Assembly (NCBI GenBank): GCA_034190325.1
Contig: JAXHST010000070.1
Coordinates: 1-34,437 of the forward strand
Direction of reading: 5' to 3'
Source: UBA287 sp034190325
Lineage (GTDB): Archaea; Thermoplasmatota; UBA186; UBA287
DNA: 34,437 bases
The notes under the pieces are model-generated. The model searched no databases and had not been told where the DNA came from. It saw only the letters and a list, made by a program, of their open reading frames with translations. Made by a program: the position numbers and the translations under genes. The stretch's first letter is position 1. Every line of letters starts with the position of its first letter. This document shows, in pieces, positions 24,151 to 32,769 of this stretch.

Positions 24151-24809
24151 GAGATGTTATACAAAAGTCATGATGGCGAAGAAGGCTTTCCTGGAAACCT
24201 AACAGTAAGAGGTGTATACATACTTACAGAAGACAGCTTAAGGATAGATTATGAAGCAACAACAGACAAAACCACAGTGATAAATCTCACAAACCATGCA
24301 TACCGGAACCTCAATGGTCACAGGAATGGAACGATATTAGAGCATATGTTATGATAAACGCTAGCAGTTATACCCCTGCAGATGATGCCCTGATACCCAC
24401 AGGAGAGATAAATAGCGTGAAAAACATGCCATTTGATTTTACACAACCAAAGAGGATAGGAGAGGATAGAGATGACCCTGCAGTTCAGCGTCCTGCATAT
24501 GGGGGCTATGATAACAACTTTGTTATTAACGGTGGAAATGAGCTGAAATTTGCTGCTATGCTGTTCGATCCTGCCTCCGGGAGGGGGTTTTACCTTTACA
24601 CCACAGAACCGGGATTGCGGGTATACACGGGAAATTGGCTTGATATTGAGGATGCAAAGGATGATGTTGCATATACAAAATACTCCGGCGTTGCCTTGGA
24701 ATGCCAGCACTATCCGGATTCACCAAACCATCCAGAGTTTCCTTCAACGATCCTTAGACCTGGCGAAACTTATAGGCAGACAACCATCTTTAATTTTTAT
24801 ACCGAATGA
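24150..24809 (+). pseudogene. Galactose mutarotase (aldose 1-epimerase), 5'-truncated and frameshifted
   Basis: GalM interconverts alpha and beta anomers of hexoses. The sequence starts mid-protein (YKSHDGEEGFPGNLTV), with the catalytic His region LTNHAYRNLNGH, then VYTGNW and the C-terminal catalytic Glu region GVALECQHYPDSPNHPEF, ending TIFNFYTE. Roughly the first 100-120 residues, including an active-site His, are replaced by the MerR fragment. A second lesion near 24346-24350 (atgttatgataaac) lacks one A: the first frame ends LEHML-stop and the next continues MINASSYTPADDALIPTGE. The gene is therefore dead unless the lesion is an assembly error. Confidence 0.85.
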
Positions 24810-25046
24810 TGCATAGATGCTTTGTGGCATGAATCCAAAGGGTTCCAACTTCCAATAGGCGATCAGGCTGTGCTTACAGATCTTTCAAGTGCTGGAAGCC
24901 AGGAATTTCAACTTTATACATATTCATTTTTCTTTAGCCCGTTTTAAATAAGATCTCTGTTTATGATTGTTAGCGGTAAATAGCTAGAAATCCTCCAAAC
25001 ATCAACCAGTAAGTAAAATTATTAATAATCAAGCGCATAGGCATTT
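24810..25046. other. Intergenic, with orphan reading-frame scrap
   Basis: In frame with the galM stop, 24810-24947 is open (ALWHESKGFQLPIGDQAVL and onward) but lacks a clear start and was not recognised. The last ~40 nt hold the ligase promoter. Confidence 0.35.
25015..25028 (+). promoter_or_regulatory. TATA region for the DNA ligase gene
   Basis: aaaattattaataa centred ~26 nt before the ATG at 25047, consistent with a leaderless transcript. Confidence 0.45.
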
Positions 25047-26804
25047 ATGAAATTCAGGGATCTCGTTGAAACCTACAAAAAGATAGAGAGCACAACAAAA
25101 AGGCTTGAGATGACCGCGCATCTGGTAGAGCTGCTCAAAAAAACCCCGCCAGAGATCATAGATAAGGTGGTCTATCTCCTGCAGGGAAAGATATATCCCG
25201 ACTTTGTCAACATTGAGCTGGGGGTAGCGGAGAAATTGGCTGTAAAAGCTATCTCCATATCTTCAGGCTTTTCAGAAAAAGAGATAGAGAAAGAGATCAG
25301 AGAGAGGGGAGACATAGGCGAAGCTACCGAAAAACTCATGAAAAAAAAGAAACAGAGAAGCTTTTTCAGAGAGGAACTCACCGTAAAGAGCGTGTATGAT
25401 GGGTTTGTCAGGATAGCAAAAGCACAGGGTAAGGATAGCCAGGATGTGAAAATAAAAATCTTATGCGAGCTGCTTCAGAACGGAGACCCGGATGAGGATA
25501 AGTACATAATCAGGACCCTTCTGGGGAGATTAAGGCTTGGCATAGCTGATATGACAATTCTTGACGCCTTAGCCATCGCATTTGCCACAAAAGAAGATAG
25601 ACCGGCAATAGAGAGAGCATACAACGTCTACAGTGATCTCGGCGGCATAGCGAAAAAGCTCTGTGAAAGATCTGTAGAAGGCTTGAAAGAAATTAAGATG
25701 CAGATAGGCGTACCGATAAAGGCAATGCTAGCAGAGAGAGCAAAATCAATAGAGGAGGTGCTGGAGCACATAAGAGATCCTGTCGTGGAGTACAAATATG
25801 ATGGTATAAGACTTCAGGTGCATATAGGGAAGGACATATCTCTGTTCTCAAGAAGACTTGAGAACCTGACTGAACAGTTTCCTGATGTTATAAAGGCGCT
25901 CAAAAAAGGTTTTGACAAAGAGGTTATAGTTGAGGGAGAGTGCGTTGCTCTAAACCGTGAGACTGGCGAAATGCTTCCATTTCAAGCCATAAGCCATAGA
26001 CGAGGAAGAAAATATGAAGTAGAAGAAACTGCTAAGGAATTTCCCGTTGCCCTATTTCTCTTTGATTGCCTCTACGCTGAGGGCAAAGACATGACACAGA
26101 AACCTCTCTCTGAGCGCAGGAAAAAGCTTGAAGAGCTCCTCAGACCAAACCCTGAGATAAGGGCAAGCCATATGATAAGGAGCAAAGATAAGGATGAGAT
26201 AGAGAGCTTCTTTTTAAAAGCAATAGAGGACGGATGCGAAGGCATAGTCGCAAAAGCGTCTGAGAGTGAGTATAAAGCTGGAGCGAGAGGGTGGAGCTGG
26301 ATAAAATATAAGAGGGATTACAAGAGCGAAATGATAGACACCGCGGATCTGGTAGTTGTGGGTGGATTCGCCGGGCAAGGCAGGAGAGCAGGGACCTATG
26401 GAGCGCTGCTTCTCGCATGCTATAATGATGAGGAGGATACTTTTGAAACTGTTTGTAAGGTAGGTACAGGATTCGATGATGAAACACTTGCAAAAATGCC
26501 AGAGATGTTTGAGAGAGTAGAGACAGACAGCAATAAGAATAAAAAACCAGCAAGAGTAAAGAGCGAGATAGAGCCTGACTACTGGTTTGATCCCAAAATT
26601 GCTATGGAAATCCTGGGTGCAGAGATAACTCTGAGCCCGGTGCATACATGCGCAAGAGATATCATAAGAAAAGGCTCGGGCCTGGCGATAAGATTTCCCA
26701 GGTTCACAGGAAGGTGGAGAAAAGATAAAAGCGCAGAGGAAGCAACAACAACAAAAGAGATTATAGGGTTATATAAAAAACAGTTAAAAAAAGTAGAGGA
26801 GTAG
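25047..26804 (+). CDS. lig: ATP-dependent DNA ligase, archaeal replicative type
   Basis: 585 aa, within the usual 550-600. Seals nicks in replication and repair. N-terminal DNA-binding domain (1-~215), then the adenylation domain with motif I KYDGIR (Lys250 forms the AMP adduct), motif III (DKEVIVEGECVALN), motif IIIa (FLFDCLYAEG) and motif IV (EGIVAKA). Motif V is GWSWIKYKRDY. The C-terminal OB domain ends with RFPRFTGRWRKDK (motif VI). Every catalytic motif is intact. Convergent with the thermosome gene, with only 5 nt between stops. Confidence 0.97.
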   Translation: MKFRDLVETYKKIESTTKRLEMTAHLVELLKKTPPEIIDKVVYLLQGKIYPDFVNIELGVAEKLAVKAISISSGFSEKEIEKEIRERGDIGEATEKLMKKKKQRSFFREELTVKSVYDGFVRIAKAQGKDSQDVKIKILCELLQNGDPDEDKYIIRTLLGRLRLGIADMTILDALAIAFATKEDRPAIERAYNVYSDLGGIAKKLCERSVEGLKEIKMQIGVPIKAMLAERAKSIEEVLEHIRDPVVEYKYDGIRLQVHIGKDISLFSRRLENLTEQFPDVIKALKKGFDKEVIVEGECVALNRETGEMLPFQAISHRRGRKYEVEETAKEFPVALFLFDCLYAEGKDMTQKPLSERRKKLEELLRPNPEIRASHMIRSKDKDEIESFFLKAIEDGCEGIVAKASESEYKAGARGWSWIKYKRDYKSEMIDTADLVVVGGFAGQGRRAGTYGALLLACYNDEEDTFETVCKVGTGFDDETLAKMPEMFERVETDSNKNKKPARVKSEIEPDYWFDPKIAMEILGAEITLSPVHTCARDIIRKGSGLAIRFPRFTGRWRKDKSAEEATTTKEIIGLYKKQLKKVEE

Positions 26805-26809
26805 GAGGA

Positions 26810-28450
26810 TTACTCCATCATTCCGGCCTCAGGGCCTCCGTATCCCCCTCCCGGGGGTCCTGCAGGAGCCCTTGTCCCTTTGCCTGCAATAACATCGTCT
26901 ATGCGGAGTATCATCACAGCAGCCTCGGTTGAGCTCCTTATTGTCTCCTTTGGCACTTTGAGAGGCTCAAAGACGTTCTTTTCAAAGAGGTCCGCAACAT
27001 CGCCCTCCAGTACATTAACGCCATAGTTCTTCTTACCCTCGCTGTGCGCCTTGCGCAGCCTGAGCAACACATCTATCTGGTCCATACCTGCGTTCTCAGC
27101 AAGGGTCTTTGGAACGGTCTCAAGCGCACTTGCGAAAGATTCTATAGCTAGCTGCTCCCTGCCACCAACGGATGGAGCATACCTTCTCAGCTCAAGGGCA
27201 ATCTCCATGGCTGCTGCTCCTCCACCGATGCTGACCTTTCCATCCTCAACAGCTCTCGCAACCACACTCAGTGCATCGCGCATTGCTCTCTCTATCTCGT
27301 CAACCACATGCTCTGTGCCTCCTCGTATGAGAATGCTCACAGCCTTTGCGTTCGGGCAGCCAGTCACAAATGTAAGCTTGTCCTCTCCGATCTTGCGCTC
27401 CTCAACGTGTCCTGCTGATCCAAGATCCTCTGCGCTTAGATCATCAAGAGCACTCACAATTCTTCCACCACATGCTTTAGCAAGCTTCTCCATATCGCTC
27501 TTCTTTGCTCTTCTGACAGCGTATATGCCAGCCTTGGCTAAGAAGTGCTGTGCAACATCGTCTATGCCTTTCTGACATATGAGCACGTTTGCACCACTCG
27601 CCTTCACCTTATCAACCATCTCTCTGAGCATGTTCTCTTCCTGCTGGAGGAATCCCTGTAACTGATCCGGGCTCGTTATGCTTATCCTTGCATCAACCTC
27701 TGTCTTCTTCACCTCGAGGGCCGCATCCAGCAGAGCTATCTTCGCGTTCTCAACAACCCTTGGCATGCCTTCGTGCACCCTCTCTTTATCCAGAATTATA
27801 CCATCAATAAGTGCGGTATCAGCCACCGCGCCTCCCTGCTTCTTAACCACGAGTATGTTGTCTATATCCGCAACCCTATTGCCATCGGGCAGTTCTTCTG
27901 TTATAAGCTTTACAGCCTTGACAGAGATCTCGCTCAGCTTTTCTTTGTATGCACTTGCACTCTTGCTGGCAAGGGCTGTCTCAGCCACCTTTCTCAACAT
28001 CTCTTCATCATTCACGGTTATAGGCATTGCATTCTTCTCAAGGATCTCAACAGCTTTCTGTGAAGCCAGAGCATAACCTCTCGTTATGACCGTTGGATGT
28101 ATATTCTGCCCCAGGAGATCCAATGCTTGCTTCAACAACTCTCCTGCGAGAACAACTGAGGTTGTTGTTCCATCCCCGCACTGCTGATCCATGGTCTTGG
28201 CTACCTCTACCAGCATCTTTGCGGCAGGATGCTCAACATCAAGGTTCTTCAGTATGGTCACACCATCATTCGTTATGGTCACATCGCCCATGGAATCGAC
28301 AAGCATCTTGTCCATCCCTTTTGGCCCGAGCGTGGACCTAACCGCATTACCTATCGCTATCGCAGCATTTATGTTGTTTGTCTGCGCATCCCTGCCACTT
28401 TCCCTTCTTGTTCCTTCCTTCAGCACTATTATTGGCTGTCCACTCAACAT
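26810..28450 (-). CDS. ths: Thermosome subunit (group II chaperonin)
   Basis: 546 aa, full length. ATP-driven protein-folding chamber of the archaeal cytosol. Equatorial motifs: LGPKGMDKMLVDSMGDVTIT, GDGTTTSVVLAGELL (92-106) and the late GGGAAAMEIALELRRYA. The flexible Gly-rich tail (GPPGGGYGGPEAGMME) lacks the exact GGM repeats of some homologues but is typical. ATG 28450 has the Shine-Dalgarno gaggtg and a TATA (28483-28492) ~38 nt upstream, leaving a ~12-nt leader. No heat-shock-specific element was identified. Confidence 0.98.
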   Translation of the reverse strand: MLSGQPIIVLKEGTRRESGRDAQTNNINAAIAIGNAVRSTLGPKGMDKMLVDSMGDVTITNDGVTILKNLDVEHPAAKMLVEVAKTMDQQCGDGTTTSVVLAGELLKQALDLLGQNIHPTVITRGYALASQKAVEILEKNAMPITVNDEEMLRKVAETALASKSASAYKEKLSEISVKAVKLITEELPDGNRVADIDNILVVKKQGGAVADTALIDGIILDKERVHEGMPRVVENAKIALLDAALEVKKTEVDARISITSPDQLQGFLQQEENMLREMVDKVKASGANVLICQKGIDDVAQHFLAKAGIYAVRRAKKSDMEKLAKACGGRIVSALDDLSAEDLGSAGHVEERKIGEDKLTFVTGCPNAKAVSILIRGGTEHVVDEIERAMRDALSVVARAVEDGKVSIGGGAAAMEIALELRRYAPSVGGREQLAIESFASALETVPKTLAENAGMDQIDVLLRLRKAHSEGKKNYGVNVLEGDVADLFEKNVFEPLKVPKETIRSSTEAAVMILRIDDVIAGKGTRAPAGPPGGGYGGPEAGMME

Positions 28451-28482
28451 TTTTTCACCTCTATGGTGGTATAGTTTTTCTT

Positions 28483-28492
28483 CTATTTAAGT
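28483..28492 (-). promoter_or_regulatory. TATA box for the thermosome gene
   Basis: The minus strand reads acttaaatag. The predicted start near 28462 gives the leader agaggtgaaaaa before the ATG, containing the Shine-Dalgarno site. Confidence 0.5.
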
Positions 28493-28551
28493 ATTTCTAA
28501 ACAGCAGACAACCCGGGCAAAAGTTAAATAAGAAAAATATAAATTAACAAT

Positions 28552-29856
28552 GTGTTCAAGGGGGTAAGGAAGGGCATAGATGTACGCAATGAAATATTGG
28601 CAGGGCTGACAACCTTCATGACCATGGTCTATATTGTTTTTGTCAACCCAAGCATTCTAAGCGAGACGGGTATGAACTTTGACGCTGTTATGCTCGCAAC
28701 GATACTTACCGCGAGCATAACCACGATAATCTGCGGGTTATACGCAGATATGCCCTTCGCTATGGCTCCGGGAATGGGCTTGAATGCCTACTTCACATAC
28801 AGTGTTTGTATAGGTATGGGTGTGAGCTGGCAGATTGCGCTGGCGGCAGTCTTTATAGATGGTGTGATCTTTCTGATAATCTCTGTTCTGCCCGTAAGAG
28901 AGAAGATAATGCAGTCCATACCACTGAGCCTCAAGCTTGGTACGAGTGTTGGTATAGGGCTCTTCATAGCTTTCATAGGGCTTGTGAACTCCGGCATAGT
29001 TGTTTCAAATGAGAGCACAATGGTGGCATTAGGCAACATGGCTTCTCCATCAACCCTGCTAGCTGTCTTTGGTCTCTGCACAATGGCTCTGCTATCTGCG
29101 CTCAATGTGAAGGGGGCTCTCCTCTTTGGCATACTGGCAACAACACTCCTGGGCTGGGTCTTTGGCATACCCGCCAGACCAGAGAGCATAGGAGACATCA
29201 TAGCCCTACCAGACTTCTCAGCACTATCGAGCACCTTTATAAAAATGGATTTCGCAGGAGCCCTGGAGCTAGGGCTTGTGTGGGTTGTTATAACCTTTAC
29301 TTTTGTGGATATGTTCGATACCCTGGGCACAGTAACGGGTTTAGCAACAAAACTTGATATAATCGATGAAAGGGGCAGCTTCAGGGGTGCAAAGGAAGTT
29401 TTCATAACAGACGCTATCGGCACAATAATTGGATCTGCGCTAGGAACATCAACTGTTACAACATATGTGGAATCTGCCAGCGGGGTTGCTGAGGGAGGAA
29501 GAACCGGTCTGGCAGCTATAGTGACGGGCATTGCTTTTCTGCTTACGCTCTTTCTTGTACCTTTCGCAAAGCTGGTGCCCAATGCAGCCACAGCTCCTGC
29601 GCTCATCATGGTGGGTCTCTTCATGATGGAGCCTGTGCTGAAGATAGATCTCAAAGACGTAACAAATGCTCTGCCCGCATTCTTAACAATGATAACAATG
29701 CCTCTAACCTACAGCATATCCAACGGACTCATGCTGGGAATAATATCCTACACTGTGCTGAAGGTGCTGACTAAGAGGTGGAAGGATATAAGCATAACCA
29801 TGATCATCCTCTCAGCTATCTTTATAATCTATCTTCTCTATCCTCTGCTGGTTTGA
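28552..29856 (+). CDS. AzgA/PbuG-type purine (guanine/hypoxanthine/adenine) permease
   Basis: 434 aa with about 12-14 membrane helices. Family-typical segments: LAGLTTFMTMVYIVFVNPSI, ADMPFAMAPGMGLNAYF (substrate-site helix), FVDMFDTLGTV and GTSTVTTYVESASGVAEGGR. The group takes up nucleobases with protons. The start codon is GTG (28552); an A/T-rich gttaaata at 28523-28530 is ~25 nt upstream. It suits salvage alongside the purQ-purF synthesis genes 6 kb away. It converges with the MscS-like gene (4 nt between stops). Confidence 0.93.
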   Translation: MFKGVRKGIDVRNEILAGLTTFMTMVYIVFVNPSILSETGMNFDAVMLATILTASITTIICGLYADMPFAMAPGMGLNAYFTYSVCIGMGVSWQIALAAVFIDGVIFLIISVLPVREKIMQSIPLSLKLGTSVGIGLFIAFIGLVNSGIVVSNESTMVALGNMASPSTLLAVFGLCTMALLSALNVKGALLFGILATTLLGWVFGIPARPESIGDIIALPDFSALSSTFIKMDFAGALELGLVWVVITFTFVDMFDTLGTVTGLATKLDIIDERGSFRGAKEVFITDAIGTIIGSALGTSTVTTYVESASGVAEGGRTGLAAIVTGIAFLLTLFLVPFAKLVPNAATAPALIMVGLFMMEPVLKIDLKDVTNALPAFLTMITMPLTYSISNGLMLGIISYTVLKVLTKRWKDISITMIILSAIFIIYLLYPLLV

Positions 29857-29860
29857 CTTC

Positions 29861-31180
29861 TTATGGTTTATTCTTTATTATAATAGCGTCCTTTAGCCTG
29901 GTGTTGGGAACTATCATATTGCCCTCATCTGTCTCTATTGTTGTCGAGAGATTTGTTATCTCAACTATCCTGCCCATGTGATTCTCAAAGAGTATTGTGT
30001 CCCCAGTCTCCCCGTTTCTCTTGAGCTGCATACTTGAGGCTAAGTCCGCTCCAACATCTTTAAAGCCCAATATGAAAACACCCGCAAGGGCTACGGAGAA
30101 ACCGCCAACTATGAATGCCAGGAGTATATAGAGCGCTTCTATAGCAAGCCCGAGTTCATCAAGCGCTATTATCACACCAACGTAGATAACTGTGAATTTT
30201 ATGCTCATAGAGAACAGATCTATAAAAGGCAGATCTCTATCAGAGGCAAACTTTTCAAATGCTATCCCGAGACGTGAGGAAAGCCACCATGCAACTATCA
30301 GTATGACTATAGCTAGCAATGCCTTTGGAAAATAAGAGAGGATGGAGACAATAGGTTCTGTTGGCAGGTTAACAACTGCAAAAGCTATTTGCAGGAATAC
30401 TAAGAAAAATGAGATGCGCAATATCCACTTTATGATTATTGTTATTATCCCTTTCATCTTCATTGTTCTCTCTAAGGGCTCGATCACATCCATGACACCA
30501 ACAGCGCTGAGAATACCGAAGATCACGCGTATTAGAGATTCTGTTATTGCAACGCCAATGATTATCACAAATATCGCTACTATCAATCTCTGCACAAAAA
30601 CAAGAGCAGGCGTTACATACGGAAGGAGGAAGCTCGCCCTGAAAACGAGAAGGGCAAGCTCAATGAACAAAAGCATAACAAAGATCCTTACAGTTATATA
30701 TAGCACATCAAACGTCTTTAAGCCCGTACGTTCTATTGCTCTATCAACAGGAGCGAAAACCTGTTCAAGGTTCCAGAAGGAGAAGAGCCTCTTCAGCACG
30801 GTGACAAATATCTCCATAATCGCTATGCCCGCAAAGATTATTCCAACCGCCGCAACAACATCCAGCAGGATTATAGAGATCCTGTTAAGGATCAGAGAAG
30901 CCTCTGGGACAGTTACGAACCCAAAAGATAGGTAAACAGAAAGGATAAAGATCAGCCAGAAAAGGTAGTCAGCAATAAGGGAGGAAACACTCTTCAGCCC
31001 CATCCTGTTAAATGCTTGCGTTATATTTGCCCTGGAGCAAAGATCATCAAAGCCAATTCTGTTCAAAGCTCTATTTATCCCCCTCTTCACAAGATAGGCA
31101 ACGATATATCCAACTATCAGCACCAATATTACTTCAATCACCTGCGGTAAATATTCTATAACAGTAGGAAATTGCATCAT
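29861..31180 (-). CDS. MscS-like mechanosensitive channel with repeated TM-helix domains
   Basis: 439 aa, with about ten hydrophobic helices. Three similar Gly/Ile-rich blocks (around 15-60, 165-205, 285-330) resemble the conserved TM-helix repeat found in MscS-related proteins. The C-terminal ~80 residues form an MscS-type beta domain (GFKDVGADLASSMQL, FENHMGRIVEITNLST, NMIVPNTRLKDAIIIK). Likely role: pressure release or ion permeation at the cytoplasmic membrane. Start at ATG 31180 or 31177 (ATGATG); a TATA at 31201-31210 is ~26 nt upstream. Confidence 0.87.
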   Translation of the reverse strand: MMQFPTVIEYLPQVIEVILVLIVGYIVAYLVKRGINRALNRIGFDDLCSRANITQAFNRMGLKSVSSLIADYLFWLIFILSVYLSFGFVTVPEASLILNRISIILLDVVAAVGIIFAGIAIMEIFVTVLKRLFSFWNLEQVFAPVDRAIERTGLKTFDVLYITVRIFVMLLFIELALLVFRASFLLPYVTPALVFVQRLIVAIFVIIIGVAITESLIRVIFGILSAVGVMDVIEPLERTMKMKGIITIIIKWILRISFFLVFLQIAFAVVNLPTEPIVSILSYFPKALLAIVILIVAWWLSSRLGIAFEKFASDRDLPFIDLFSMSIKFTVIYVGVIIALDELGLAIEALYILLAFIVGGFSVALAGVFILGFKDVGADLASSMQLKRNGETGDTILFENHMGRIVEITNLSTTIETDEGNMIVPNTRLKDAIIIKNKP

Positions 31181-31200
31181 CGTAGGAAAAGGTACATATT

Positions 31201-31210
31201 TTTATATAAA
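31201..31210 (-). promoter_or_regulatory. TATA box for the MscS-like gene
   Basis: The minus strand reads tttatataaa, centred ~26 nt before ATG 31180. It lies between the Roadblock stop and this gene. Confidence 0.55.
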
Positions 31211-31219
31211 ACTTTTGAA

Positions 31220-31582
31220 CTATTCCGCTCCAAGGGCTGCTTTGATCTCGAGCAGAAGGGAGGGTAATTTTTTCTTCACTGCAACCTCTTTATTCCTGAG
31301 AGAGACAAGAATAACAACACCATCAAAACCAGAAATCAGAAACGTGCCCATGTCTGTCTCAATGATTGCGGATCTAAAGCTCTTCATTCCCATGTGGGCA
31401 CCAAGGTTCACGCCAGCATTGCACACTGCAGCAGCCATAGCGCACAAAGACTCTCCTTTCTCTCTTGGATCACAAACAATGGGAAGACCGTCATAGGTAG
31501 ATATTACTATACCAGAAACGCCAGGGTTGCTCTTACGAAAATTAGAAAGAATTGCCAAAAGATTCCTTTCTATACCCTCCAC
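31220..31582 (-). CDS. Roadblock/LC7-domain protein
   Basis: 120 aa, a single Roadblock/LC7 domain: helix (NLLAILSNFRK), then VSGIVISTYDGLPIV, a central helix (CAMAAAVCNAGVNLGAHMG), IIETDMGTFLISGFDG, a second beta run and a final helix. These small dimeric proteins regulate Ras-like GTPases (MglB type). A frameshifted MglA/SRbeta-like GTPase lies at 3534-4018, not adjacent. The start is GTG 31582. The TATA (gttataaata) is 26 nt upstream and lies inside the last codons of folP. Confidence 0.88.
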   Translation of the reverse strand: MEGIERNLLAILSNFRKSNPGVSGIVISTYDGLPIVCDPREKGESLCAMAAAVCNAGVNLGAHMGMKSFRSAIIETDMGTFLISGFDGVVILVSLRNKEVAVKKKLPSLLLEIKAALGAE

Positions 31583-31602
31583 AATCTGAAAAGAGCAATA
31601 CG

Positions 31603-32769
31603 CTATTTATAACTTTGCTTTATGGCATCTATCATCTTTGCAGCAAGAACGCTCTCCTTAACGTCGTGAACCCTCACTATTTTTGCGCCGCTCATAACCG
31701 AAGAGACCAGCACCGCTATTGAGCCTTCGAGCCTTTCTTCTTTTTCACCACCCAAAACCTTCCCTATGAATGACTTCCTCGAGGCACCTATAGTTATAGC
31801 TCTACCCAGAGATCTTAGCTCTGAGAGGTTTTTTAAGAGAAAAAGATTCTCCTCAGCATTCTTGCCGAAACCGATGCCTGGATCTATCGATATCCTTTCC
31901 GCCTCAACCCCTTTTTTCTCAGCCAGATTGATGCTTTCCTCCAAGTATTCGATTATATCAAACATCATTTCCCTGCTATCTACCTTCCTGTTGTGCATAA
32001 GGATAAGAGAAGCGTTGTAATCCGCAGCAAGCTGCGCTATTTTTTCACCTCCACCTTCCTGATCATTTATTATGCCCGCTCCGATCTTAAGGGCCTCTTC
32101 TGCCACCTCTGGCTTTGAGGTGTCTATCGAGATTGGTAGCCTAACCTCTGTGCTTTCCATGATAGCCCTCAGAGCCGGTATAACCCTGCGCTTTTCCTCC
32201 TCCAGGCTCACAGGCACATATCCTGGCCTGGTGGACTGCCCTCCAAGATCTATCATATCCCCTCCCTCTCTCTCTATCTGCTCAGCCCTCTCGGCTACCA
32301 GCTCCAATGTGTTATATTTTCCACCATCATAAAAGGAGTCCGGGGTTACGTTGAGTATACCCATAACGGCGGTTTGCTCAAAACAGCTGTCCCCAACCTT
32401 AAAAGTAGGTGCGCTCAGGTAGTTCTCCACGGATCTCTTTATCTCCCCGGATAGAGATTTCAGGTTTTTTATTGGCTGAACATAAAGCTTTTCAGCGACC
32501 TCTTCCAGCGTTTTAAGAGAGCCAATTAGCAGGACTCTGGATGTGCCTTTCAAAGAATAAGCAGATATCGAAATGCTGGCATCACCCCCCTTTGATAGGG
32601 CTTCCTGCTTTATTATGTTTGCATCTCTGGCGCTCAAATCTTTGATCTCTACGCAAAGGCCCATTGTCTTGGGAACAAGGTAAGGATAACTGCGCTCATC
32701 AGCTTCTGTGTCCTTTATATACTCTAAAGCTTCTTCTCTGCTCTGTGGTCTGAGAACACGAAGAGCCAT
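31603..32769 (-). CDS. folP: Dihydropteroate synthase with N-terminal extension
   Basis: 388 aa. Condenses 6-hydroxymethyl-dihydropterin diphosphate with p-aminobenzoate. The TIM-barrel domain (~132-388) has all core motifs: MGILNVTPDSFYDGG (136-150), GGQSTRPG (176-183), IDTSKPEVAEEAL (215-227), IINDQEGG, LMHN, IDPGIGFGK (295-303), IGASRKSF (327-334) and RVHDV (366-370). The first ~125 residues form an extra alpha/beta domain seen in some bacterial FolP proteins; its role is unclear. This is the bacterial folate-type enzyme. A role in methanopterin-like cofactor synthesis is an alternative. ATG follows the folE stop with no gap. Confidence 0.94.
   Translation of the reverse strand: MALRVLRPQSREEALEYIKDTEADERSYPYLVPKTMGLCVEIKDLSARDANIIKQEALSKGGDASISISAYSLKGTSRVLLIGSLKTLEEVAEKLYVQPIKNLKSLSGEIKRSVENYLSAPTFKVGDSCFEQTAVMGILNVTPDSFYDGGKYNTLELVAERAEQIEREGGDMIDLGGQSTRPGYVPVSLEEEKRRVIPALRAIMESTEVRLPISIDTSKPEVAEEALKIGAGIINDQEGGGEKIAQLAADYNASLILMHNRKVDSREMMFDIIEYLEESINLAEKKGVEAERISIDPGIGFGKNAEENLFLLKNLSELRSLGRAITIGASRKSFIGKVLGGEKEERLEGSIAVLVSSVMSGAKIVRVHDVKESVLAAKMIDAIKQSYK
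31604..31613 (-). promoter_or_regulatory. TATA box for the Roadblock gene, inside the folP 3' end
   Basis: The minus strand reads agttataaatag, which also encodes the last residues of FolP (S-Y-K-stop). It is centred 26 nt before GTG 31582. Confidence 0.55.

Noticed and set aside
28788..29654. 288-aa minus-strand frame opposite the purine permease
   Set aside because: Low-complexity Ser/Pro/Val-rich shadow of a membrane protein gene.
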